Positions 1 to 15,512 are shown, numbered from the stretch's first letter. The stretch: 64,000 nucleotides of DNA from Diphasiastrum complanatum (GCA_029204225.1 CM055092.1:73012857-73076856); one strand, 5' to 3'. Notes: generated from the letters alone by a model not told the origin. Made by a program: numbers and translations.

Positions 1-1200
1 CATGGCAAGGGACCCATGCCACCTCATCTGCCACATGATGATAGTAACTCAACGTAAGTCTGAAATGGGAGGACCCATTTTCGTCCCTGGACCAATGGCA
101 GAACTCCATTTTAAATTTGGGACTTGTCGGGCAACGTAGTCAAAAACCACCCTTGAATAGCACAAAATTCATGCCCCTAGCATGCCCATGCTTTAGGTGC
201 ACGTTCATATGCAGGTCATAGATTAAGAAAATATTTGTGTCGCTATTTTTCTCACATGCATCCCCAGGCTCTCACCTCCATGACACACCAACATCATCAC
301 CAACAACAACAATTAGACAATGATTATTTATTTGCATTCACAAAACCATTTCATAAATATTTTTTATTGTTGGTGTATCTCTACTCGTGCACACTCTTTG
401 AATCATAGTTCAAGCCTTGGATAAGAAGAAAAAGTGGTGTTCATTATGTCACAGTGCCAAGACAACTTTTAAAATAGCTAATCACCTTGTATCTAATCTT
501 AGATAGTTACATGTTTTAATCAAGAAGTTTGTGGCAATGCTTTTGTGGTATACCCCACAGTTTTGTTAGTAAAAGATTTAGTCAACATTTTCCTTCTAAA
601 AAGTTATGATTATTGTAAGTCTGCAATAAAGTTCCCTAGCAAGGGCTTCACGTGTAGGAGGGCCAGGCTCGAGGGTGGGGGGTAAGGTACAAACAGGAAA
701 AGTCTTGTTTGAACATGCGTAAATACCAAATAAGGATGATTGCCATGGATGGAGCGTGTGCGTTGCTTGTCTGAGCTATCTAAGCCTTTTTGAGCGTATG
801 GCTTGGCCAAACAAGCTAGGGAGGTGTTTATGAACAGGGGTATTGGTAGATGCAATCGTGTTGGAAGAATCGAGCAACCATCGCAGCTGTAGCCGCCAAG
901 AAGATATATTTGGTATAGGGTATTGGGTCTTACTTTAGAGGCTGCTGGACTGACCTTCTAAAAATTAGTGGAACCCTTAGGGTTTTAAGGGGACCTCTTG
1001 GTTCCCTCGATGGCAACGTGTGTTGGAGGGAGGTGCATCGGATCTATCTCTGGCGGCTGTGGAGACACTGAACGAGCCTCCATCTTCTCTTAGCTTTTGG
1101 GAAAACCCTTTTAGGGTTTGCTTAAACTTGAAAGCAATGCTATCTTTGGGCTTGTTGGGTTTTTTTTTTCCCTTTTGAAGGTGTATGGACTCGTCCTTTC
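1..1200. other. Unassigned AT-rich sequence
   Basis: No gene or recognisable element was found. The short open frames have no familiar motif and no supporting splice structure. The last 200 bases resemble in style, though not clearly in sequence, the stretch before the R repeat copy at 9.4 kb, so the repeat may begin further left than annotated. Confidence 0.4.
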
Positions 1201-1204
1201 AACG

Positions 1205-3660
1205 CTCATACACGGGTTTTAAAATTCAGCAATCTTGGAAATTGCACAACTATGCTTGTTACTTGACGGATGACCAAAGGCTTCACAAGGTTTTCGATAA
1301 TTGTTAACCTTGGGATAATGTAACTTTTGGTGTTTACATGGCTTTTGTATGTTACATCGAAAGTGCCAAAGCTTTTGAGATACTTGTTAAAGTGATTAAT
1401 TGGAATAAAATTGGTAATATTTGGAGGTAGCTCTTTATTCAACAACAGCTTATGTGTCGAATACAGTAAAAGAAGCACCTGAATCCAAATTTTATGGATT
1501 TTCCATTAATTATAGGTGACTTTAACGAAGTAATATTAAAGCCGGTTAAATGAAAAAGAAAACAGCCTTGCATTTACTTGTGTCTCAGGAATTTTCTAGT
1601 GCCTTAGCTGATGAAATTTTTCAAGGGACCGAAAAATCTAAGGGAGGAAGAAAATGGACACATGCGTTAGTAAATGAGTTTGAGTCATGTAATTTGGATT
1701 TCTTGATAGTCCCTTTGTGAAAATTGCATAATTAGGGTTATGGAGTAATTCCATAGTAAATTTATTTAATGGGTTTCTTTTAATTGAATTCATGTCTGAT
1801 ATCACGTATGACCATGAGAATGATCGTAAATTTTAATGTGATTTGGATGAAAAGAAGCTAATCATCACATGGATCTTATTTAACCTGTTAGTACTGGAAA
1901 AGTTTCCCTTGAGGTAATGCTCTCGATTGAGGAATTAATAAAACTTATTACTAAACAGAAGAGGTTGACAGTGTGTTAAGAGACCATGTGTAGGAATCTT
2001 TTCATGGAATTACCCCTTCATAAAGGGATTATGGTTATTCATCAAGATCAAAATTTATGGATTCTCCAGTGTTTGGTTTTAAAGATATGTACTTGGTATA
2101 GGAATTCTAGATTGATTCTTCAGATCTCTAGAATATCAAATATGGCGGTTAAGGATTGTCTGGAAGGAAGAGCTGGGGTATGGGACATTAGAAATTTCAG
2201 AAAGGAAATTCTAGGACTGATTACCAATGGTAAGTTTGAGTTCATTGGTTAATTGAAGGGTATTTTGGAAAATTTTGAGATTCAGTCTAGACCCATTAAT
2301 GGTATCTCATAATTTACAAAATCAGAGAGCCCTTAAAGCTATTCCTCACCTTTTATAAAAGAACCCTTCTTTTAAATTTCTCAAATTTAGACATCAGATA
2401 AAATTCATATGATCCTTCCGGCATGGAAATTATTTTCTGAATGACTGTTTATAATCATGTGAATTACTACTTGGATAAGGCTTGGAAAGTTCCAAGTTGT
2501 TGGTATTTTCAATTTCTTAGATCCTAGATTGTCTCTTATGCATAGATAGACTCAAATAGATGATAATTATTATCACTCAAATTGAGAATACTTAGAAAAA
2601 AAGTCTTGTGTATAATAGAGTGAACCTATTCGGAAGACACTTATTATTGACTTTTCACAATTATGAGATTTTCATTTGTCATCTCTCTAGAAAACTTATA
2701 TAAGAAATTAGAATTTTCTTTTAAAAGGAGGGGTGAAGTGATGAATAAGATTCTATTGTAAGGACCTATCAGTTGCACATAGTCCAGAGGAATTTTCTAG
2801 GGATTGTGTTGGGTGGGTTGGAAAACTCGTGAGAGAGGATGTATCCCTAGTCTCATAGATTTCCCAGATATGTTATTTACTCACGAGAAATAGAATTCTT
2901 TTGTAGCTGAGTTACAAGATTCTTAGTGAGATATGAGAGTAACATATGCAGATTTTGGAGGAATCTGCCAGATAGAACATATGTGTTATGTACTGAGTCA
3001 TAGTGAGATTATTCGCATACATGCACGATCAATCTTGTGTGGATCTACTATGTATTCCTGGTTGCTAGGATTATTTGGTGCACTTAACCTAGTCGGTAAA
3101 CATAGACATATGATCAAGTATTGTTGAAACATATTTTTGAAGTGTTAACACATATTTTTGTGTAAGACTTATTCATTAACTAAAAAAGTGATTTGGATAA
3201 GGATCTAAATGTGGTGTTATACATGTATAATTAAGATCTGCACCTAGACAGTTGAGATTTATGAATCATTGGCAATTAACTTGAGTAATTGGTTTACTCC
3301 TGTGGAAGTTAATTGGTAAAACGGACAGTGTGAAGGGAATTCACTAGGAATTGTTTGTTTTGTGTGTATTGCTTGTAAGACACATGATTTATGAGTCATT
3401 TTAGATTCATCAAAAACAAATTGTGTGCATAAGATATACGGAATTCTTGGATAACTGAGAAATAAACTCATTTCATTAGCAATTGTATCTAAGAATGCTC
3501 AATTGCATAACTAATCATAATGATTCCAAGAATGACAACTGAATTTTCGAAAAATTCAGCATAATTATAAATGGATACTTAATCAGCGGATAATCAGGAA
3601 ATGTGTTGATTCCTAAGTATGCTGAGTAGTTTCCAATTTACTAATTCAGTCGAGATTTCA
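1205..3660 (+). repeat. Dispersed repeat R, copy 1
   Basis: This stretch aligns by eye with 9430-12350 (+), 25566-26290 (-) and 47850-49900 (-). Shared landmarks are a segment on accepting and 'gaccaaaggcttcacaag' near 1270, an 'aaaggaggggtgaagtg' box near 2725, and a 'ctgagttacaag' box near 2908 that follows a 'gagaaatagaa' string. It is AT-rich and has no long open frame. It may be a large LTR, an untranslated part of an LTR element, or a very decayed element. One short string translates like the GDFNE box of plant LINE endonucleases, but no other LINE feature supports this. Both ends are approximate. Confidence 0.6.
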
Positions 3661-5960
<2,300 letters not shown>

Positions 5961-6010
5961 GGAATATGCATGCATGGGGAGGAGGGCCATGCACATGCGA
6001 TTTTACGACA

Positions 6011-6022
6011 TGGTATCAGAGC
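6011..6022 (+). other. Ty1-copia primer-binding site
   Basis: The string tggtatcagagc matches the plant copia primer-binding site, complementary to the 3' part of initiator methionine tRNA. It follows a CA dinucleotide, as expected at an LTR end, but the LTR itself is not recognisable because a microsatellite lies immediately to the left. Confidence 0.75.
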
Positions 6023-6470
6023 GGGCATTTCAGTAATCTACATTTCTACTACAGATTATCAGTCCTGTTTCTATCAAGACGTCTTTCTAGCAAAAGTGCA
6101 GCCAATAGTATTCCGACAGTCGTTGTCAATCTCATGGAACAGCTGGAAGCAGACCTCAGTTGCATTATCATCAACAGAATCCGAATAAATAGCTGCCACC
6201 GATGCAACCAAAGAGGCGATCTGGCTAAGACAATTGCTTGCAGACCTGAACCTTGCACAAACACTTCCTACAACAATTTTTTGTGACAATCAAAGCACAA
6301 TAGCGCTATCTCTCGGTCCGAGATTTCACTCTCGAAGCAAACATATAGAAATCAGATATCATTACCTTAGAGAGAAAGTGCACAACAAGGAAGTAGAACT
6401 GGTTTTCTGCAAAACAAATTACATGGCAGCAGATTACTTCACAAAGGCTTTAATGGGCATCTTGGAATAG
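6023..6470 (+). pseudogene. Ty1-copia RNase H fragment
   Basis: The translation shows copia RNase H landmarks in order: 'SWNSWKQTSVALSSTESE' (about 6130-6185), then in a shifted frame 'TTIFCDNQSTIALSL' (about 6260-6310), 'FHSRSKHIEIRYHYLREK' and 'ADYFTKAL' to about 6455. RNase H copies element RNA into DNA together with RT, but here gag, protease, integrase and RT are missing and the frame is broken. The fragment sits directly after a primer-binding site, so the interior was deleted. It stops where the opposite-strand gypsy remnant begins. The family assignment is firm; the element is dead. Confidence 0.88.
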
Positions 6471-6479
6471 TGTCGGCCA

Positions 6480-8349
6480 CCAGTGACCCGCCCTCAGAAT
6501 TTTCTACCATGTGAGTTGGCCGGCAAAGTGGCCCCCATAGACAAAATCGTGACACTCCTCTAGTATAAAATTTGGCTTCTTTAGGAGTGACGCATCTTTG
6601 ATACAACCCTTCCACACCTCGTCTATGCAGTGTGCCTCCTATTAGAGCGAACTTTAGGGCTTGTAGACGTAGCTTTCGTTTTTCTGGAACCATCATACTG
6701 TTGGGTGTCTCTAGCGTGGATAGGTAGGTTGCTATAGCCGTATAACACTCAGGAATTGTGTCAACGTCTACCCTCAAAAGTTCTCTTAAGTGATTAGTCC
6801 CCCACTCATCGTCTATTTCAGTAAAACCCCTTCCTAGCTCGCAAATACAATCGTTTAGCCCCCGCAGTTTAGGTGGCTTGCTTTGGAGGGTCTAGTCAAA
6901 CTCCTGAAGGGAGATTATCCACTTCATTAAGTGCTCAGGAGGTTCTAGTTTATTCATCATCAAGGTGACTGCAGTACTCTTGGTAGAGAAAGTCACTTTC
7001 CGATGCAATAGGTAATGCCTTAGTTTGGCGGCAGTGTAAGCTATCCCCAAACAAATTTTCTCAGCCTTACTATACTTAAGTTTGGCTTTGTTCAGTTTTC
7101 TCCCTATAGAAATAATAGGGTGATATTTTTTGTCTCAAATCTAGGCCATGCAGCAGTTTATGCATGTGTCCGTGGTGCTTGTGAAAACGAAGAACAACTT
7201 GTCATACATAGGTGGTTTCAATATTGGAGCATTAGCCAAAGCTACTTTCAATTCCTGAAAAGCCTTCTCACATGCCTCGTCCCAGTTCCACTCCACGTTG
7301 GTTTTCAATAAGCCAGTCATCTGGTAAGTACGCGTGGCATAGGCCATGACATATCTTTTGTAATAACCGCTCCAGCCTAAGAAGGTCTAAAGTTGGGACA
7401 CCGTAGTTGGTGCCATCATGGCCAGGAGCATAGCTATTTTTTCTGGGTCAGTTGTCATGCCGTACTTGCTAATGACATGTCCTAACAATACCCCGTAAGA
7501 AACTCTGAATAGGCACTTGTTAGTGGTCAAGGCTATACAGGTTATTGCGCACTTTTGAAAACACTTCTCTAGCATGGTGAGATGTTCTGTGATGGTGGTT
7601 GCCCCACAGAGGTCATCTATAAAATTTTTGAGATTTTCGTCTAAGATATCCTCAAAGTGGTTGTTCATAAACCTCTGATAGGTTCCAGGGGCATTAGTCA
7701 ACCCAAAGGGCATGACATGGTAAGTGAAAACCCCAAATGTGGTTGTGAAGGTGGTCTTCAATTTATTCTCATCTGCTATGGCTATCTGATTAAAGCCCGT
7801 GAAACAATCCATGAAAGAGTACTGGAGCCATGGTCGTCCTAGCAGTATAGAGTACCCCCAGTTCCCGACATACATCCTCATGACGTAAAAGTCCACTTGA
7901 ATGGTTTTGTTAGCCACGGTAATGGGTACATTCTTAAGCTCGCCCTCTGGTTTGATCACAGAGTTGTTGGCTAGCTTTAGGGCTGTCAAGGTAGCGGGTT
8001 CTAGAGTAAAACCAAGGCGATTTGAAAGTTCTAGACTTATGATGTTAATTGCCGACCCTGCTTCAACTATGGCCCCTGAAATGACTAGGCCATCTATCAG
8101 TACGTCTACCTTAGGGCAGTATCGATCTAACAAATCCACATCTACTTTCCCTATTGTAGGTGGCTCCAGTGTTCTAGTTGTGGGCGGTCTCATCAGTTGT
8201 TTGACCGTGCGCTTAATAGTGGGTGACAACTGTACTAGTTGCCAGTGCCCTATTTTCAGCTTTAGATTCTCTAGGACTTGACCTAGGTCAATATTCTTTC
8301 TCTTCAGATTTAGGTCTATATCCTTCCTAAACCTGCACGTTCGGGTCAT
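6480..8349 (-). pseudogene. Collapsed Ty3-gypsy pol (protease-RT-RNase H-integrase zinc region)
   Basis: Read on the minus strand, 8349-7387 is one open frame of 320 aa. Its N-terminal half is a retropepsin ('AIVEAGSAINIIS' where D-S/T-G is usual, then 'LLGRPWLQ'). It is joined directly to mid-RT sequence ('FMDCFTGFNQIAIA', 'MPFGLTNAPGTYQRFMN', 'LLGHVISKYGM'). RNase H sequence ('ACEKAFQELKVALANAPIL') follows at 7347-7141, then stop-ridden sequence. At 6777-6480 an integrase-side segment carries 'LALIGGTLHRRG'-like spacing and 'GLYQRCV'. The first part of RT and the whole integrase core are absent. The protease Asp is replaced by Glu, so inactivation looks old. Gag is not seen upstream. Confidence 0.87.
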
Positions 8350-9429
8350 GGTTCTCTTAGTTTCTAGGCCGGTTTTCCCTTTTCTCGGTCCTAGGTGTTA
8401 TGGCCATATTCGGTTAAGGACTTGGAATAGTCCTAATATGGTAGACTGACCCTCCAGTGTTCGAGATTATTGGTCACGCCGAGATTTAAGTCCATGTCAA
8501 GGCCTGTTTGTGACTAATTACCTCGAGAGGACCCAGATACTCTAATTGAGACATATGGAGTATTGCATGTCTGTGTGACAGATATAGGCAAGAGGACTGC
8601 ATGAAGAGATGTGATCTATTTATAGTTGACCTGCATGGGGGTTGCATGGTTTCATGCACATGACTCTACTCTCTATATAATGAGACAGGGATTCTCCCGT
8701 CGACATAATGGGTTTAGGTTACCAATTTCTCTCTTCTCCTCTTGCTTCACATGGCATGGCTTGGGGGCTAGATCCAGGTTTGATCTAGGATTGGTTGGGC
8801 GGTTTGGCTCCATAGTCTCTCTTATTTAGAATCCGTGTAACCCTGGTTCATTTAATTCTCCAACAGAGGTTACAGTAGAGGGAGGCGCTGGTAGCTCGTG
8901 TGAGGCAGGTGAAACAGTCAAAACACGGATAGGGTGAGTTGAAGATGCTGCTCCTTGGCTCGTTTTCTACCTTTTTGTAGTACTAGCTGATTGTTTTTTT
9001 TTTATGCCATGTTCCTTGGAAAGCTGCGGATTTGACTGGATTTCAAAAAATGCACCTGTAATTGTAGATCAGTTGTGTGAATCCTTGTAGGTCGCTATGG
9101 CAGTAAACCTGTAGAGCTTCATGAAAAACCTGTTAAGAAACCTCCGGATAATAATCCTTCTTGAGGATTATGAGGTGTGGGCCACTGTCATCGTGGTAAT
9201 TGGCAGGTGGATCGTGAATGGCAGTGAGGGTTGCAACTGCATACTTTAGAGTGGCGGCTTTAGGGTTTTGGCCTTCTCCTCTTTTAGACTTTTTGTGCGT
9301 TAGGGGTTTAGTGACCTCTTTGTGTGCATTGTTTTTATTTTTTGGCATGATTGTATATTCCAAGTTCTTAATACTTAAGGACTTATGGCATGCATGTGTT
9401 TTTGGTGTTAAGGTTGAATCGTTGCATGG
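8350..9429. other. Unassigned sequence between gypsy remnant and repeat R
   Basis: No gene is supported. A 'ctctatataatgag' string at about 8670 resembles a TATA box and could belong to an LTR, but no LTR ends or primer-binding site could be found. Confidence 0.35.
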
Positions 9430-12350
9430 TAGAATTGTAATTTGATGAATTCCTATCTATGTGCATCGATGCTTATTACATGCCGGACAACCAAAGGGTT
9501 GTGAAATTCTTGACGATTGGTAATTTTGAAGTTGGTTTAAAAATAGAATTGCTAAATCAACTCAGGAAATTTAGGTTACTAGCACCCAGTATTGAAATTT
9601 CGATTTCATGGTGCTTGGATGTCAAGATTTTCAAACCTTGGCTACATATTGTTCCCGTTTTTTGGTTAGAAGTAATTGGATTTTCTTCTTCCATGAACAA
9701 TATGCATGTTTTAAGCTCTTATCAACTTGGCATTCAGCTTTCAACACTATAAGCCCAGATTTTGTGGAATTTGAGTACCATTATTCGTGGTCAAGTTGTA
9801 TTAATCGATTTTCGGTAGGAATTTTTTTGAAGCCGATCTTGACGAAACGAAGGAGTGGTATAGTTCTCAGGCATATACCCGGTATAGGAATTCGATTCCT
9901 TGGTATTATGCAATTTAAACCATTTAACTCTAGAGCATTGATAATCCCGGTGCATAGAGTTAAATTGTGTTTTGTTTTTTCTCCTTTTCAAATCAGTAGA
10001 ACACTGATCAATTAATTATTGTGGTTTTTGATGATTTTTCTATCATTAAAATTGAACAAACCAAAGCTTTTGAAATGCTTGTTAGATAATTAATGGTGGA
10101 AAATTTAGAGTATTTGGAGGTAATATTTTATTCAGCAATATTATTTGGGGTGAATACAGTGTAGAAAGTACCCAAATCCAAATCTTATTTCCCATTAATT
10201 ACAGATAAATTTAACGAAGTAATTCTTAAGCCAATAAGTGAAAAAGTAGAACAGTCCAATTTTATTGGATAAAATACGTAAAAAAAACTGATTTCATTTT
10301 CAGTTAAATCCTATGGTGAACTATATTCAAAAGATCAGACTAATAGTGTTTTTTACTAGTAGTTGATTTTTGTATATCGGTAATTCAGTCCAGGTAGAGG
10401 ATAGAAATGAAATTGTTTCAGATTTTTTCCTACAGTAATTAATTTTAAAACATATACTAATGTCGTTACGTCTTCTCAGTACCTTAGCTGAAATAGATTT
10501 TCAGGGAATTGAAAATTCTAAGGAGAGAAGAAGAGTGGGCATCAGAGGTAGTAAGTGTGATCGGAAAATGTATTTCGCAGTTAGGATTTTAGGTAATTGT
10601 TTAATACCGATTATTAATTTTCTGAATTAAATTTATTTAATTGAATTGTAACTGATATCTTTGTGACCATTGAGTTATCCGCAGTTTTGGATGTCAATTG
10701 TGATGTTAGAAGTAGAATCTGATACATGGATTACATTGAATCTGTTAATTGATAGAAGCTTGTCCCTAGAGTAAATGCTCTTGGATCCAGAGGGATTCGA
10801 AGCTTATTAGTAATCAGAAAGGATCATAATGTAATATTGAACCATGTTAATTCTTCTGTCTAAATCAAGATTAGGTGTGGATTTGTGATATTTCGCAGTT
10901 AGGATTTTAGGTAAATCCCAGTAAATAATTGCTTAATACCGATTATTAATTGCCTGAATTGAATTCATTTACTTAAATTGTAACTGATATCTTTGTGACC
11001 ATTGAGTTATCTACAGTTTTGGATGTCAATTGTGATGTTAGAAGTAGAATCTGATACATGGATTACATTGGATCTGTTAATTGATAGAAGCTTGTCCCTA
11101 GAGTTAATGCTCTTGGATCTAGGGGGATTCGAAGCTTATCATTAACTAGAAAGGATCAGAATGTAATATTGAACCATGTTAATTCTTCTGTCTAAATCAG
11201 GTTTAAGTGTGGATTTGTGGTATCCATCTGATGGGCATGCCAGTCATCCAAATAAATTGGATTCTCCAGTGTGTGGGAACAAGAGATAATATCCTATAGT
11301 AATTATAGGACAACTAGATAATCAGTGGATCTCTAGAATATCAGATAAGGCGGTTAAGAGTTTTCTGGAAGGAAAAGCTGATGGTATGGGACATCAGTAA
11401 TTTTGGAAAGGGCATTCTAGGACTGTAAAGATCTGATGATCAATGGTGTGTTTTAGTACCTAGTCGCGATATGGGAAAAATAAAATCGTCTGATCAAATG
11501 TGAGGTATTTTGAAAAATTTTGAGGTTTAATCTAGATCCCAAATCTATTTCTCGTTTTCTTGATTAATCCTTTACTTCTTAGTAATTTCTCGAATATAGA
11601 CATCAAACAGGGTTATATGATTCTTTCTAGCATGAAGTTATTCTTCTGAAAGACTGTTATGTCATATAAATTACTACTTGTGTGAATAGACTTAGAAGTC
11701 AAATAAATTTTAAAGTCAAAGTGGTTCGATTTCTTAAATCTAGAATGTCACTTTGTGCATAAATGGATTTCGATGGAATGGTAGTTTCTATCACTCGGGT
11801 TGAAAATATTTGAAGGAAAAGTCATGATGAAATTTATAATTTCTTTAAAAGGAGGGGTGAAGTGGTGGAATAAAATTCTATTTGGAAATATGTAGGTTGC
11901 ATAGTTTCAGAAGAGAACGAACTGTGGTATAGAAATGAGATTTGGTCTAAAAGTAATTTTGGATAGATTCAAAGTAAGATACCTAATTGGAACTTTTTGA
12001 AAAAGAGAAATTCTCTAGGGATTGTGTGGACAATCTGGAACTAGAACAAGTTTGATATTTGAATCATTATCTATAAGTAGTACAGTAAAAGGTCAAAGGT
12101 TACTAATTCCATTTTGATTGGAATAGAAGTAAGTTTGATCAAAATTTAAGTTGGAGAGTTCTGTATTGGATCAACCTAATCTTAGTTTAGTACTAGGATC
12201 AGAGAGGGGTTGATTGAGTGAAAAAATTATGTAATTAAAGGTAAGTTGGATTGGAAAACTGTTGAGAGTGAATGTTATTCGTCTCAGAGATTTTTCGGAT
12301 ATGTTATTTACTCATGAGAAATAGAAAATCTTTTGTAGCTGAGTTACAAG
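9430..12350 (+). repeat. Dispersed repeat R, copy 2
   Basis: Same orientation and order of landmarks as copy 1: 'ggacaaccaaagggttg' near 9485, a segment near 10060-10240 matching 1365-1550, the 'gtatgggacatcag' box near 11380, the 'aaaggaggggtgaagtg' box near 11847 and a 'gctgagttacaag' box near 12338. It is longer than copy 1, partly because of an internal tandem duplication at 10571-11219. Short open frames at 9459-10015 have no known motif. The right edge at about 12350 is sharp, so this copy is truncated relative to copy 1, which continues about 700 bases beyond the same box. Confidence 0.6.
10571..11219 (+). repeat. 318-bp tandem duplication inside R copy 2
   Basis: Two units begin with 'tatttcgcagttagg' at 10571 and 10889 and end near 'ggatttgtg'. 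They differ by few substitutions and small indels. R copy 1 shows no matching pair, so the duplication arose in this copy. Confidence 0.9.
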
Positions 12351-13200
12351 TGTTGAAAATTCCAGAATTCACACGTGTGGGGAATGTCCACAAGAGTGAC
12401 TGATCTTTATTAAGCTTTGTGATTGGCACAGTACCCTGATTTTAGATTGTTCAACAAGAGCTAGTTCAGAAGATATGGCTAATTCACAATCTAGCATGCT
12501 AATCAATAAAATATAATAGCAATGAATCAAAGAATTATTAAAAGTACAAGATTACAGTGTTTTAGCATTAGTTTTAACACGATTTAGAGAGAGAAAGCTA
12601 GAGAGATAACAAGAAAAACAGTTTAGATCCAACCAAGCATGAGATAGCTACAAAACTTTGGTTCTACATTACTTTGTGAATGAGAATGATATGTACATAT
12701 ATAGGAGAGCCAAAATTCATGGTACTCCTTGCATTCAATGCACATCCTACACCTATTCAAGTGCAAACAACTATTAACTTGACACCTAACTGCTAGCATG
12801 CACAAGTTGCACCTAACTTCTACCTACTTTCTCCAAATGGCAATTTCTCAATGATACCCATCTTACCGTACTCCATATAAAGTTTAAACCAATGTAATGT
12901 GTCCAATAGGTCAATCATACAAAGTACCCTATCCTTAGGTCCAGCAACATTGCAGGTAACACGATCTGTTCCATTAATATAATTATGCATTATGACAGTT
13001 TTTGTCATGAAAATAATCAAAGTCTGAATAAATAGATTAGGGGGAGGAAGGGGCTCTTCATAACTCAGGTTTACTGCCTCTTGATACCATCCTGAGGACT
13101 AGACAAATCAAAATAGGTCCTGTTAGCTTATGAATCCAGGTAAAGGTTTTGATACTATCCTGACCAAAGGATAGTCTGATTTACCCCACAAGGATGCATA
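12351..13200. other. Unassigned sequence, possible LTR debris
   Basis: No gene is supported. The stretch begins with 'tgttgaaaattcc' and contains a minus-strand TATA-like string near 12697. A 'ttgataccatc' string near 13083 resembles a weak minus-strand copia primer-binding site. The three signals do not form a consistent LTR arrangement. Confidence 0.25.
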
Positions 13201-13222
13201 GAGAGAGAGAGAGAGAGAGATA
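13201..13222. repeat. Short GA microsatellite
   Basis: About eleven GA dinucleotides in a row. Confidence 0.9.
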
Positions 13223-15447
13223 AATAGAACAAAGCTCCTCTTGACAAGTCAAGATCAAAACCTTTTAAAATCTTTTATTCATAAACCAGCAAGGAAAAAC
13301 ATAGCTGAAAAGTACACAATACTAGAAAGCACTGTAAAGCATAACATATTTCAAGACATCCAACTGGTACCTACCACCATCCCACCACACAAAACCGCGT
13401 AAGTTAGCATAGTGAGGAAGACAGGTGTCAACGCTGAATGTCAGTTGTTATCCATGTACAAAATATGCTTAACTCAACTAATCAGCTTGCAATGTAAATG
13501 ATTTTTAGTAGTACAATCTTCCCCTACAAAGAATTACATATAGCGATAGGACGAACCATATTGCTACCGTATCAGGGCAAGCGCCATATTGATCAGTTTA
13601 ATGGTTCAGGTTCCTATCTTTCGTTTGAACAAATACAATATAATGCACTTAGAAAAGAGTTGTAAAATACAATGCAAACTAATAACATGTAAGTAGCTTG
13701 GACCAGCACATGGCAATTGGGACAAATCCATGCCATGCCAAATTTTGTACTTGTAAACAAGTAATGTACGGTACTCGTGACTTCTTGAGCAAATCCATGC
13801 TATGCAAGAGTCCGCAAGCATCCTTATTGTTAGATTAACTTTTGAACCTCGATCGTGACTTAAGATACAATCAAGCATAATATTCGTTTTTATAAATAAA
13901 AGCATTTATCTGAGACATCTATGAGGACGATCATCATTTTGCATATAAAAAATTGCTTAAGTATGCCACGTTCCGGTATGCTATAGATAAGGGTAATCGA
14001 CAAGCATTTTTCCATGAGTATTATGGTAAACATCTCTTAAGCATTCAACGTATTCAATTTTGAAGCTTCTTTCTTAGAACAGTACCGAAATTTGTGAGAA
14101 ACACCAACCCGAATGGTCGACGCAAGTGATTCTTGTGAGCTGGCCATGTAAGCTTTAGAATGCCTATGAGAATATAGCATTACATATTAAGCACATGACA
14201 GATATGTTATAACTGTGATCCATACTATCTTGTACAACCCATTATCAAAGCTTTCTTAACGGTACTTTATCGTATACCTATTGCATGGTATGGAGAAAAA
14301 GTTCAAGTAGTAGTGGTCATACCTTTTTTTAATGCTGAAAACTGATGATATGAAGCTAAAACTCATGCTACGTTGCTGCTATATTGTTAAAAGCTAGATA
14401 TGATAGCGAACATAGTTACAACATATACATATCCCAAGTGCTCATTGTGATAATAAAGATCATACATTAGAAAAGCATCAAAAAATCTCATCGTTGTAGA
14501 ATGAGAATAGTATGTTGTCTCATCGCTGGTCAATCGCGATGTATATCTCCATGATGATTTGTTTAAAGCACAAGCCTACTATACGTAAGATAGTACGCTG
14601 GATAGACAATGTTGAGTCGCAAATCAGACCTACAAATTAGTAGTGAGCGCACATGAAGCGTGGGTGCATCATATATGGATTATGCAAGCATGCATATGGA
14701 GAGTAATCTCTTCTTTGGCCAGCGATGGTTTGCAGAATCGTGAGTGGACAGATTATATATACCCTATTGAGCAGTGATGGGCAATGTCTACTATACACCA
14801 CATATGCTTCTGGCCAGCAATTAGTAGCATTCATACATTTCATTCATATATGAAATGTCTGGCCAGCATAGCCAATCATTCTGGTCAGCGATGCATGAAC
14901 ACATGAGAATGGATGTGAGATAACCATTTCTGAACAGCGATTGAGAAAGAGCAATCTTAGTATGTCCTACATATTCTTTTGTTCGAAGCAATAAACATAT
15001 TGCGGTGCAGTAGGCAATGCTACAATGCCTTCTCAAATAATGTTATATGCTTGCTTAAGACACGTTCAGATAGCAAGAAAAAAAAGTGTTGAATGTACAT
15101 ACCGTGTGAACAGTAGAACCATTTCCAAAGTGGAAAGGAGGCGTTGAGAGCTCCAGAACTGTCTTGCCAAGAGCCTCAGGAGGAGTAGCATGCAAGAAAG
15201 AGTGGGAGGAGAGTGCAAGAAGGCATGGGAGGAGAAGATGAAGCGCCCCACCATTAATATAGGTGCAATCAAATGTAGAGAGGGGAGCCATTTGTAGCCT
15301 TAGGATGAGAGGCAGATGATCTTGACCTTGAGAACGACATAAATGTATGTGGAGTTTTAAATTTTTCCCACCATATAACTTATTAAGGGTCATATACCTT
15401 GCACAACTTACAATATCAAGCAGAAAAAGTAAAGTAGAGTACCATCC
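13223..15447. other. Unassigned sequence
   Basis: No gene is recognised on either strand. Between about 14520 and 14945 a short motif close to 'tggccagcgat' recurs at irregular spacing. Confidence 0.35.

Positions 15448-15512
<65 letters not shown>

Noticed and set aside
1500-1560. GDFNE-like string suggesting a LINE endonuclease in repeat R
   Set aside because: It occurs intact in one copy only. The other copy has a changed motif, and no LINE RT, ORF1 or poly(A) tail was found.
13075-13100. Minus-strand copia primer-binding site near 13083
   Set aside because: Only part of the motif matches and no LTR end abuts it. The nearby TATA-like string lies on the wrong side.
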